A DNA stretch of 64,000 nt from Polyodon spathula (taxonomy: Eukaryota > Chordata > Actinopteri > Acipenseriformes > Polyodontidae): NCBI RefSeq assembly GCF_017654505.1, contig NC_054559.1, forward strand, positions 15,410,001 to 15,474,000. Direction: 5' to 3'. This document shows, piece by piece, positions 29,244 to 39,884 of the stretch (position 1 is its first letter; each line of letters starts with the position of its first letter). Under the pieces are notes generated by a model. It had not been told where the DNA came from. It was given only the letters and a program-made list of their open reading frames with translations, and made no database searches. The position numbers were made by a program, and so were the translations under genes.

Positions 29244-29627
29244 ATGGCGTCCCAGGACGGTGAGTACAGAGCAAGCATCACAGCAGCATTTCAGAGGAAG
29301 ACAGAGGCAATCCCGATTGTAGCTGCTAGTAACCTCGGTGGGGTAATGTGTTAAGAATCGGAGGAGGTCTGTGCGAGCTGCGTGCTTGCTGGGTCGCATG
29401 CTTACATGCTAATGCCGGTGTAGCAAAAAAATAAAATAAAATAAGATGTTACATAATTATATAGCTCTGGATAAGAATGCCACAAATAACCTGCAGCATG
29501 AATAGAAAAAGATTTACGCGTTTGCAATAACGGTCGTGTTTAGAGTGAGAGCCGCTGTTTTGTTTTAGAGTTGTTTGGGTCACGTTTGCTACAGCTGTCA
29601 TCTGCTATAATAAAGACCAACAACCGA

Positions 29628-29660
<33 letters not shown>

Positions 29661-29770
29661 CTGTGTACCGTATAATTCATTTTAAAAAGCAACTTTCATG
29701 CTTTCGTGACGGTCTGTTTAATATTTCGAGTTTGTGGATTTATGAAACAAATTCTTATTTTCATATTCTG

Positions 29771-29809
<39 letters not shown>

Positions 29810-32800
29810 TAGCGGCTATAGGACAAGGCGAAAGTTACAGAGAGGAGTGACTGAAGTAGACTCGTCTGCAAATTGCTGATTCAGTAAAGTTTATGCACCA
29901 CAGGAAAACACCTTCTGGAGGAGGCCTGTTTACAACATATAAGACAATCTCCGCAGTCATTCTTGGCTTTGAGTCTAGTGTCTTGCTAAGTTAAAACAGG
30001 ACTATTTTTAGACTCGCACTGCGCAGCTAGTTTCGTGGCTTCTCTGTCAGAACTGGTACAAAAAATATATTTATAACTGTGATTACTTACACAAGTAGGC
30101 TAACAAAATATTATGTCATCAGATCAAATACAAAAAATAAATAAATACCAATACATAAAGTCATGTGCACATTTATTAAGCACCAAGATTTTTCATTTCT
30201 ATCCTTTATATACCTACCTGCACGAAAACCTCGGGGTGTCAGAATTTCAATTTTCGGTCAGCAATCGGTGGTAGAGAAACAGTTTCTTAAAACATTCCTG
30301 AAAATTCTCATGCATTTTACTTGTGGCTGTGTATTAATTTCCTCATACTATTTTAAATTCATTGCATGTGTGGCCAACTAAAGTCAAGACAATTTTCCAG
30401 GATTTTCAGTTCCAGTGGTTTGATTTCATATGCACAACAAATCAAAACAATAGACATGTAGAGCTATGTGGCCAAAAGTTTAGCATCACCTAGAATTTTA
30501 GGATTGAGACATAATTGGGGGGAGGGGACTGCAGAATGATATTGCAAAAGTCTGCTGGAAGCCATAATAGTAGTACAGTACTTCATGAGATTCAGTATGT
30601 AATTCAATATGTTAACGTAACATTATTCATCAGCTTTCTTTACACTTTAGGAAGCAGAATTTGGTAATTCTGTAGTGTGTAGCTGTGTCTTTATTGACTT
30701 TTATGCCGTGACTGTATTTCGAAGGAAATGAAGCTGTTGTGATGGAAACAGAAGGCAGTCCCAAGAGAGAGGAGTCCAACTGTGCAATCCTAGGAGACGG
30801 GGATGCGGAAGCCAACGAGCAAGGCGGCCAGGAGGACGGGGGAGACAGCAGCGCTCAGTGCCAGGCCTCCGTCAGCAACGGGGGCGACACCGACGACGGA
30901 AAAGAAACGGTGGATTTGAAAATCATTTGGAACAAAAATAAGTATGATTTGAGAATCCCTCTCGATGGCACAGGAGCCAGTTTAAAAGAGAGGATCCACT
31001 CACTCACAGGTAAGGCTGCATCACCTCATTGTGCGTCCTGGTAGTCTGACAGCTACCACATAGGGTTGGGGTCAATTCCTGTCTTTGAAATTGGAATTGA
31101 TGCTTCAGAGATGTAATCATTGTTGTAATTGGCTTCAAATGAAAGCAGTTGAACAATGTACATGGCTAGCAACAGTGACTTCAATTTTAAGTAATTTGTT
31201 GCCACTGGAATTTTGATCAGTGTTGTGTTGGAATTGATTAAAAAGAGAATTGAAATGGAATTGACTCAAGCCCTGGTCCCACAGATAATTGTGAAACACA
31301 GACACCAGTTTTAATGTGACGATTTTCATACAACACTGACACACTGATCCCAGCAACATGTGTTTTACTCTTCAGGTCTTCCACCCTCTATGCAAAAAGT
31401 GATGTACAAGGGTCTCCTGCCTGAGGACAAAACCCTACGTGAAATTAAAGTAACCAACGGGGCAAAAATAATGGTGGTAGGATCAACGATTAATGATGTT
31501 TTAGCGGTTAACACGCCTAAAGAAGTCATTCAACAAGAAGTGAAAGCAGAGGAAAACAAAAAGGAACCTCTATGCCAGCAAAAGGTAGCTAAATCGAAAA
31601 TGTTTTTTTAACAGCCTGAGCAAAGGGATCTCTCGTGCAGGGGCTCTTAAACTGTGAGGGGGCGGGCGGGCTGTTCCTGTCTCCTCTTGTTTCGTTAACA
31701 CTAGAAGAGCCGGAATTTCAAACTACCCAGAAGTGCCAAATCACTCATTTTAACCAGTAGCTTTTTACACAGCTGTAATGGGATATTGAAAGACAAACAA
31801 TCATTTAAAACTTATGAACATCAAATCAAATATTTGCATAGCAGAAACACCATACTTAATTTTTTTTTTTCCCAAAAGGGGCACTACAAAACAAGAAAAC
31901 CTTAAGTAAAACATAAATAAAATAAGCATTTCACTGGTAACTATTTTGTAACGGGACTCTGTACATACAATATTGTATAAACATTTTATTTCTTTGTAAA
32001 AATAACATCAAAGGGTCTTTTTTTTCAAACATAGTACATACTGCACTACTTCAAAACATAAATAACTATAATGCAATAACCTATTTACATAACATATTTA
32101 TTTAGCCTACATACTTGGCAGCTTTCTAACCTGTACAGTCCACACACACAATACTCGCTTCTCCACATTCCCTGAATATTTACTGCACACTGCACGACCG
32201 GCGCAAACATCCAGAGTTGTTGTCATTGTGTTTTGTAACCTAGCACTGATTCCTCTTGCGAGTGGCGGCAGCGCTGCCAGAAGGGGCATCTGTCTCTGCC
32301 CTTTTCTGATCCATATGTGCTTCCGAAGCTCCATGGCTAACTGCAAGGTGAAGTCCCTCCTGTTGCAGTTTTCCCGGGTACATTCCTTATACAATACATA
32401 AGCATTGATGGCTGCCAGGTGCAAAATGTTATCAAATACAGCCACATGCCACCGGCGAGATCTGCCTTTGACTGAATACAGTCATGCTACCTTGTCCAGC
32501 CCATCCACACTGAACTTTGTGGCATTGTAGTATTCCACTGTCTCAGGCTTTTTTTTTTTTTTAAACCCCCCCCCCCCCCCCCCAATCATTTCCGATCGCC
32601 ACTGTTTTCTGCATAGAGCTGAGAATGAACCTGCAGTGCTATACACGGGGGTACCTATGACTCAGAGAGGCATGTTTTTCAAGCACTCAAGAATGTAGAC
32701 AGGTAGACGCCACCTGATCACGGGACTGATTGTATTGAATAGAACAAGCAGGATTATAGGCTATATTTGTTCATTAAATATGTATTGAAATAACCTGTTA

Positions 32801-34811
32801 AAATGACCTGCTTTGGCACTTCTAGGTAAACGTGCTCATAATTATCAATTTCTTGCGAATATGTGGCTCAAACGGCGTCAGTATGTCTAATATATATATT
32901 AGGAAAAGAACAAACGGGCATGAATATTATATTCCGGAACACAGAGCAATTTAAATCTTAAAAACCAAAATTGTCAAATTGACCGGCTTGGCGCTTCTCT
33001 GCACCTGCGACACGCAGGATTTTATCAATGCATGACAAAAATAATTGATGCTGCTAGTACATGCCTTTATTCACCACTTTAGATGTTTCGTTAGGCAGTA
33101 AAAGCAAGTAACAGTGTAGAAAGTGATTTCAGTCACTGATGGTCCGTGTGATCTCTGAAAATGCAACATTAGAGCCCTGTCCATGCAGATTTCCTTCAGA
33201 AGAAATCATTCATAACAAGCGTCTTTCAAGTGTCCCACCGTTTCAGTAGTAGGGTTTACTTCCTTCGGAGGGTCTGCATAAAGGAGAAGGCTGCTCTGTG
33301 CTCATTCTGAGAGTTTACAAGTGAAGATCACGTTCTGTGTTAGAAATGAAATGATAAACTGCACGATGTTACGTTCACTTTGACTGCGGTGCGGGAAAAC
33401 TAAATATATACGCAAATTGTCTCCTAGCAACACAGAAAAGTGTTGGACAAAGGAAAACCGGAAGACATAATGCCCTCTGTAAAAGGAACAAAGGTAAGCA
33501 TCATTTAATACGTTGTGTTTGAAAGCCTGATATCTCTCACTCCATACTCAACACTGTAACCTGCAATGCTGGAAAAGCCCTTTTTCTCTAGATGTCTGTA
33601 ATCATTTTTCTGTTGCTGATTTTCGGTTGTTGGGGGTATAGACTGATGGGAAGTGTATTTTTCCCATTGCAGGTTAGTCTCAGTGGATATGAGTGTTCAT
33701 TAACGAGTGAATAAGTGTGAATAAGGAGGCGGTGTGCTCCAGTGGTTAAAGAAAAGGGCTTGTAACCAGGAGGTCTCGGGTTCAAATCCCAGCTCAGCCA
33801 CTGACTCACTGTGTGACCCTGAGCAAGTCACTTAACCTCCTTGTGCTCTGTGTTTCGGGTGAGACGTTGTTGTAAGTGACTCTGCAGCTGATGCATAGCT
33901 CACACACCCTGGTCTCTGTAAGTCGCCTTGGATAAAGATGTCTGCTTAATAAACAAACATTAAGCACGCACGAACAGTAATGAAGCCATTTATCACAACG
34001 CAGGCCTGTCACCCCCCACTAGGAGAGCCACTGATCATTTTTCATTTGTTCCGCAGGAACGCTTGCCGACGGTGCCTTTATCTGGAATGTACAACAAATC
34101 AGGTGGGAAAGTGAGGTTAACGTTTAAACTGGAGCAGGATCAACTCTGGATCGGAACCAAGGGTAAGAGCAGCCATGCACGAGCTGCTGTCTGTGTTCTG
34201 GGGACGCTGAGTTCAGAGACAGACTCAATATGAAGAAAGCCTGTCTTGTAGTTCATGTGTCTACATCATGGACATGTGTTATGATAAAGAAGAAACCAGG
34301 CGTGGTTTGGTTTGTGTCACATGTTCAGTATTATTTGTATAGTGTGCACCGTAATGCCATCGTGAGGCTTCTCCCTCCTCTGTTGTGGTTGGTATACCTG
34401 TCACAGCAGGTTTCTAATAAGCTTGTCTATTAGAAGTAATGTGCTGGACTTGTCCAAACCGGTCTGTGAGGCAATCCCAGGTGGTCTGTGAAACATTCCC
34501 CAGTCGGGCACTGTGTTTAGGGTTAACTAGGGTGTAGTTTGGGACAGATTCCAAAAGGAGAGGCCGCCGCCCATGAAGATGATCAGAAATCCTGAAACAT
34601 CAAGGGGGTCCCGGCTCTGGAATGGGTTAGGAGCCACCACTGCCGATGTGAAACCTGCCCAGTGGTTGGTTTGGATGTGCTTATCAAATCAAAAGAAAGT
34701 TCTCCATTGTGTGTTGGATCAGTTCACCCTGTGTTGTCCAGATGGTTTGGGCAGGATGGGTGTATTGTTTAAAAAAATAAAACAAAACAAGAAATGACAA
34801 TTTCCATGCTG

Positions 34812-34842
<31 letters not shown>

Positions 34843-35292
34843 TTGTTTTTTGGTTTTTGTTTTTACAGAGAGAACCGAGAAGCTCCCCATGGGCTCGATC
34901 AAAAATGTTGTCACTGAACCTATTGAAGGACATGATGACTATTACATGATGGTAGGTACTAAGAGAATAATCCAAAAACACATCCAGAGGGGTGTTTTAT
35001 AAAACCTTGTGTTCATGTTGGTGTGCTTTGGAGTAGTGCACCCCCCCCCCCCCCAGTATGTTAGTGGGTTGATTCCCTTCCTCCATTAGAGTTGTATGAG
35101 TGGTATTGCTAGCTGTGCATGCCCCTCAGGTTTGGGATTGACTGTCAGAAAAATTTCTTAAATGTAAAATAATAGCTTCAGCCAAAGTGTCTTTATAGAA
35201 GTAAAAACCAGTGCCATCTAGTGGACAGGTAGGCAGAAGCAGGTACCTAGAAAGAGAAACACACCTAACTGGTCAAAACAACTTGAATACAG

Positions 35293-35343
<51 letters not shown>

Positions 35344-35633
35344 CTAATATATATATATTAAAATGTATAAAAAATACATACAGAAAATATGAGAAAGCAA
35401 AAATACAATTTGATTATTACATCATTAACTGCCCAGGATTATTAAAGTTATAGGTAAGGGGACCAAAAAAGTCTAAAATATATCTTTTATATATATGTCT
35501 TTTTTTTTGTTTTTTTTTGTAGGCATTTCAGCTTGGTCCAACAGAAGCATCTTACTATTGGGTTTACTGGGTTCCTGTGCAGTATGTTGATGCAATCAAA
35601 GACACTGTCCTTGGAAAGTGGCAGTACTTTTGA
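29244..35633 (+). CDS. ubfd1: UBFD1, ubiquitin family domain-containing protein 1
   Basis: Intracellular protein with one ubiquitin-like fold; the family is linked to NF-kB signalling by earlier work, but its biochemical role is unclear. Coding exons: 29244-29259, 30725-31009, 31376-31584, 33428-33493, 34057-34162, 34869-34951, 35523-35633; 876 nt, 291 aa (human about 309). The first coding exon is only 16 nt (MASQDG). Residues 7-67 are acidic, Ser/Gly-rich and probably disordered. The ubiquitin-like domain spans about 68-138 (VDLKIIWNKNKYDLRIPL, then KVMYKGLLPEDKTL and GAKIMVVGST). The conserved C-terminal domain runs from LPTVPLSGMYNKSG through KLPMGSIKNVV and YYMMAFQLGPTEASYYWVYW to KWQYF at the stop. 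Introns host a Tc1-type MITE, a piggyBac remnant and a SINE. Conserved neighbour of EARS2. Confidence 0.94.
29628..29809. repeat. two (AAT)n microsatellites
   Basis: AAT arrays at about 29628-29660 and 29771-29809 in UBFD1 intron 1, separated by unique sequence. Confidence 0.9.
30461..30650 (-). mobile_element. Tc1-like MITE, truncated copy
   Basis: Begins with TGGCCAAAAGTTTAGCATCAC and TAGAATTTTAGGATTGAGAC, the terminal repeat of this family, then runs into the internal words GCAAAAGTC and GGAAGCCATAATAG. The second terminal repeat is missing. It lies in UBFD1 intron 1. Relatives are at 37383, 38740 and 61548. Confidence 0.7.
31695..33000. mobile_element. piggyBac-type element remnant in UBFD1 intron 3
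   Basis: A TTAA at 31695-31698 is followed by CACTAGAAGAGCCGG, typical of piggyBac-like ends. Subterminal inverted repeats are visible: AGAAGTGCCAAA, then CATTTTAAC, at about 31729-31757 is mirrored at 32790-32820 as GTTAAAATG, then TTTGGCACTTCT. A further decayed copy lies near 32960-32997. The body holds a minus-strand transposase fragment. The right boundary is uncertain, since no clean second TTAA end was found. Confidence 0.7.
32113..32545 (-). pseudogene. piggyBac transposase C-terminal fragment, disrupted
   Basis: Minus-strand translation shows the family block YYNATKFSVDGLDK, then after an in-frame TGA SVKGRSRRWHVAVF and AAINAYVLYKEC, typical of the piggyBac transposase C-terminal region (the RRW, NA and LYK pattern). 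A Cys-containing tail follows, as in the family's zinc-binding end. The stop lies where an Arg codon (CGA) is expected. The catalytic Asp region is absent, so this fragment cannot mobilise the element. Confidence 0.8.
33720..33955 (+). mobile_element. tRNA-derived SINE with LINE-like tail
   Basis: A-box-like GTGCTCCAGTGGTTAAAG and B box GGTTCAAATCC are followed by the conserved words TGTGACCCTGAGCAAGTCAC and a tail CGCCTTGGATAAAGATGTCTG, typical of fish V-SINE or related families. It lies in UBFD1 intron 4. The copy at 62783-63000 is reversed. Confidence 0.85.
35297..35342. repeat. (AT)n microsatellite
   Basis: About 22 AT units in UBFD1 intron 6, followed by a shorter run at about 35349. 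Confidence 0.95.
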
Positions 35634-35971
35634 GCGTGCCGCGCAGAGAACTTAGATTTAAAAAACCAAAGGACATTAGGAGAGACGACAACTGACCAAC
35701 TGAGTCTGACCATCCTGAAGAACTTTGACAGTGAAAAAAACTTTACAAATTTAAATTTAAAAAACCGACAACTTCAAAAAGGAAAAACATTATATATAAC
35801 GCACACATAGACTATTGGATGCCAGAAGAATGCGTTATCTGTCTTAGGTTTACTTTTCAAACCTTTTAAGTTGCAGTATCGCCTCTTCATCTTATAAATT
35901 GAAAGCAAACCTGATTTAAACCAGTGAAACCAATTGAACACAGTTTACTAACCCTGCAGCCATGCTCAGAA

Positions 35972-35977
35972 AATAAA
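35972..35977 (+). terminator. candidate UBFD1 polyadenylation signal
   Basis: AATAAA about 340 bases downstream of the UBFD1 stop codon. Another AATAAA-containing stretch occurs near 36715, so a longer 3' UTR is possible. Confidence 0.5.
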
Positions 35978-36147
35978 GCCATGAATTGAAGGAAATAATA
36001 TCGAGAGAAATGTGTATGCATTATTTAAAGACAGACGTCTGTTCTTCATTGAGACAGGGCTATGCAAGAGATACAAGCAAAGCATGTTTGGATCGCCGAC
36101 TAAAGAGGTTTATTGACCTTTAAAACTACAGAACCGCCCCTAGCTGG

Positions 36148-36150
<3 letters not shown>

Positions 36151-36225
<75 letters not shown>
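36151..36225. repeat. (AT)n microsatellite
   Basis: About 37 uninterrupted AT units in the UBFD1 3' flank. Confidence 0.97.
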
Positions 36226-36227
<2 letters not shown>

Positions 36228-37382
36228 CAAAGTTGCTTACGGTAAGATTCATAAGGATCAAGGTAATATTGCTCAGCCCGGACTTTCTGGATCTTAATGA
36301 GCTGCTGTTTCTTTAAACCCAGCCACGTGGATAGTAGTCATCCTGCTTTGCTGCCTTAAATATTTTTCATTGCAAAGAATCCAAGGTGTTGCTTTTAGAC
36401 TGAAGCAGCTGCATGCCTGTCCCTCTCTCCTTTGTCTCCACAGTGGTTACACACATTTTTGGGTTTGTAGATTTGCTGTAGTATGAAATATTGAAATTAC
36501 TTGAGAGCAGTGTGCACACTGCACCATTTTAATTCAACTAATCTATTAACTGATGAATGAAGCATTAAGTCATAAGAACATAAAAACGAGGGCCCTTAAA
36601 TTGAAGCGGTTTCACATAAAAAAGGTTTTCAAAAGCATTCTGTTCTCATTCATATTTTGTATCTGCCAGTAATATACCTTGCCAAACACACTGGTGTACT
36701 GTAATCCCATCATCAATAAATATACTTTCAGTTTCCCTTATGTTTGAATGGAAATATTTAAGTGTTTATTTATTTAATTTTTTTTTTGTGAGTTTCTGTT
36801 TTTTAAATGCATTGCCTGGGAATGATAAATTGATGTTCCTAGTTTTCCAGTATAGCCTGAACAGAATACAATCTCTTAGCATCATAGCCAGTGATCACTG
36901 AGATTCTTTAGTTATGAAGATCCATTGCCTTCTTAATATCAAACCTTGTAAAATACTATATATAGATATATATAATCAGTGTGTGTGTGTGTGCACACAG
37001 TATTTATTAATATCTGCTCCTATCATAAAGTCTTAAGCAATTTAAAAGATTTTAAGGTGAACCATTTGAAATAAGAGGTATTGCAACTTGGGGGGGTGGG
37101 GGATCTGGAAACAAGACAAGGATACTGTTAATTTGCTAACATGCAATGCTTCCATCTTGTTGTTTGCACTAGTAGCAGCATGAAGCCCAGAAACAGTATT
37201 TCATTTTTATTTATTTTTTTTAAGATTACAATTTTTTGCACAATATGCACCTAATTGCACAACTTTCCTTTGAATGGGCCAAAGAGTATTGTTTATTGTG
37301 TGGAGTATAACTGTTCATGTATCGAAAAATCGTAATGCTTTCTTCTTCATGAGATATCGTTACACAGGTATGTATCGTTTTA

Positions 37383-37743
37383 TGCAGATCTGGCCAAAAG
37401 TTTTGCATCATCAACAATTTTAGGATTGAGAAAAAAACAAAAACTACAGAATTAACTATTTTTGCTTCATAAACTCGAATGAAACCAGCTGATTAATGGT
37501 ACATCAACATATTAAATTACATACTGCTTTACAGTTTTCCATATACTTGATGAAAAACTGATTGGAATATACTGCTCTACTATTATGGCTTCCAGTAGAC
37601 TTTTGCAATATCATATTGTAGTTTCTTTGATTACATGATGTTAAGTAAATTATGATTGTATAAAAATAAAAAAATAAGTAATTGTTTTATTATGTCTCAA
37701 TCCTAAAATTCTAGGAGATGCAAAACGTTTAACCACAGCTATA
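37383..37743. mobile_element. Tc1-like MITE with both terminal repeats
   Basis: The left end TGGCCAAAAGTTTTGCATCA and AATTTTAGGATTGAGA are mirrored at the right as TCTCAATCCTAAAATTCTAG, then GATGCAAAACGTTTAACCA. The body is about 280 bases, non-coding, with TTATGGCTTCCAGTAGACT. This is the most complete copy besides 61548-61866. Confidence 0.85.
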
Positions 37744-38739
37744 GATTCCAGATACATGCAGTGTGAATAATGTACCTGAGACATTGCTTCAATTAATTAC
37801 GCATGTCTAGATTCCATGCAAACCTCCGAATGGTTCAATGACTTTGCCATTTGTAAGATTTAACTCCCAGTGACTGTTGACACAGAGAATTTTCCTTTAA
37901 AAGTTGTATTTGTGAATTCGTGAACCTGTTCTGCATGCCATTCCTTTGAAATATATCTTCTGCCTATTAATTATTATTAAACACAATGTGCATGCTTGCA
38001 TACCAACATTTGGAAATTGTTCAGCAGAATACAGAATTCAGAATGGCACCCAAGTAAAAAAGAGATCCAGTGTATGCAGTTTCAAATACCGGTCGAGTCT
38101 GGCCTGTTCTGTGACAAGGGTGTAACCAATTTGAAATGAAACATGTTGCTTTGAAATGATGTTCATGCATTCTTGACAACACAGCACTGTTTATTCTGAA
38201 CTGGTTATTGTATCCTGGGCTCCTGTGCATAGTAAGAAATTATTTCATACCTTATAGATGGAGCAGTAATGTGGAGGGAATCTTTGAGGTGAAGTCTGCA
38301 GTGTTATTCAGAACTTCAATAACCAATGATTTATACATTTTTGTCTAGTTACTGGTCTAATACACTGCCTGGGCACTTTATTACCACCGACTTTATTAAG
38401 ATGGGGACATCAGGTTGCCTTTCTCCCAGTCTTGACGTGTAGTTGGCATTGAAGCCTGAAGGTGCTGGAAGGTGACTAGACGGACGCAAATCTCTGAAGT
38501 TGTAACAATTTCACAGAGAGGTAGGCAGAGGATTGTGAAGACCAATGCATCGTTCAAGTTCATTCCAAACATGCCCATCTGCAATGTGGTCTGAGGATGG
38601 TGGTGGAAGGTGCTCTTCAATTCACGTACACTCAATCTCTGCTTTTTGTAGGTCTGCTTTCTGTGTGTCGGCTAGGGTTTGAACCCCGCCCAGTAATGAC
38701 GTCACAAGCTTAAAAAATGGATATCGCATACATTTTGTT

Positions 38740-38998
38740 GATCCAAACAAAGTATGATACATTTGCATCCACTTTATTTCTATTCGCTCATGTGAAAAAT
38801 GTGACATTTCAAAATCTAACATGAAATACAGTACATCTGTTATGGCTTCCGATAGACTTTTGCGATATAATTTTGTAGTTTATTAGTTACACGATGATAA
38901 ATAAAACACCTAAATTATCCTTCTGTTTTTTTTTTTTTTTTTTTAAGTAAGTCTCAAACCTAAAATTCTAGTTGATGCAAAACTGTTGGCCAGTACTG
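38740..38998. mobile_element. Tc1-like MITE, partial copy
   Basis: Internal words (AAATCTAACATGAAATAC, TTATGGCTTCCGATAGACT) and one terminal repeat (CCTAAAATTCTAGTTGATGC, then GGCCAGTA) match the family. The left terminal repeat is missing. Confidence 0.75.
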
Positions 38999-39666
38999 TA
39001 GACCCGATTGACATGTTATGCGCGGCATGAAGTTGTAATTGCGCGCAGCGACACCACCAGGTGTTATGCCAAATACTGTCTCTGCCAAATAGTCTCCTGG
39101 CAGTATTTGTCACTTCAGCACGCTTTTACTAATACAGTAACTGGTGTGTAATATATTGTATAACCGTATTGATTGAATATATCATTTCTTTTACATTCTT
39201 TGCTTTGTAAGAGCAGAGCACATGTACTGATAATTCGTGCGTTTACTACAATAGTGTTTGTAAATACCCATGTCTTCCGACAGTCCGAAACTCGCTGTCT
39301 CCGTCTGTTTGAACCCAACTCTTCTCCCCAGCGCTATTTCCATCATATAACGAAACTCTTTTCTGCTGTCTTCCGACTCGTGGAATGCGTGCAATTTACA
39401 TAAAGCTGGCGGAATAACTATTCAGTATTTCAATGAGAAACCTATATGTTAATGACAGTATTTACGTCATGTCTGGATGTCAATCCATGGACAGGTGAGT
39501 TTGAAAGGTAAGGAGGAGAAAAAACAAACATACGTATGCGTCAGGAAATATGGAGAAACAAGAGAAGATACATTTAACAGAATATAACAATAAAGGACGT
39601 CAGGCCAGCGAGGAAAAAAAAAAAAAACGTATGTTCTGTCTTAATTAAATTAGATTTATGTTTATA

Positions 39667-39668
39667 TA

Positions 39669-39746
<78 letters not shown>
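39667..39746. repeat. (AT)n microsatellite
   Basis: About 38 AT units just upstream of the decayed mesothelin-like copy. Confidence 0.97.
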
Positions 39747-39748
<2 letters not shown>

Positions 39749-39884
39749 TGCTCTATTTACTTTTCAATGGAGACTCAATTTGGCAGTGACAGGAGTGTTT
39801 GGCGTTTTAGGTGCCAGACACTGTCACCAGCACAATTGAGTCCCAATGCAAATATCACTCCATCATTCAATTTTTGGTTTCAGA

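Larger units (their letters stand above)
35634..39884. other. UBFD1 3' UTR and intergenic DNA
   Basis: No exon seen. A polyadenylation signal lies at 35972-35977. The rest holds AT microsatellites (36151-36225, 39667-39746), two Tc1-type MITE copies (37383-37743, 38740-38998), and a 38-base stretch at about 36235-36272 repeated near 53469. Confidence 0.6.

Noticed and set aside
28895..29281. 128-codon minus-strand frame across the UBFD1 start
   Set aside because: It overlaps the UBFD1 first exon and the divergent promoter, and has no recognisable domain.
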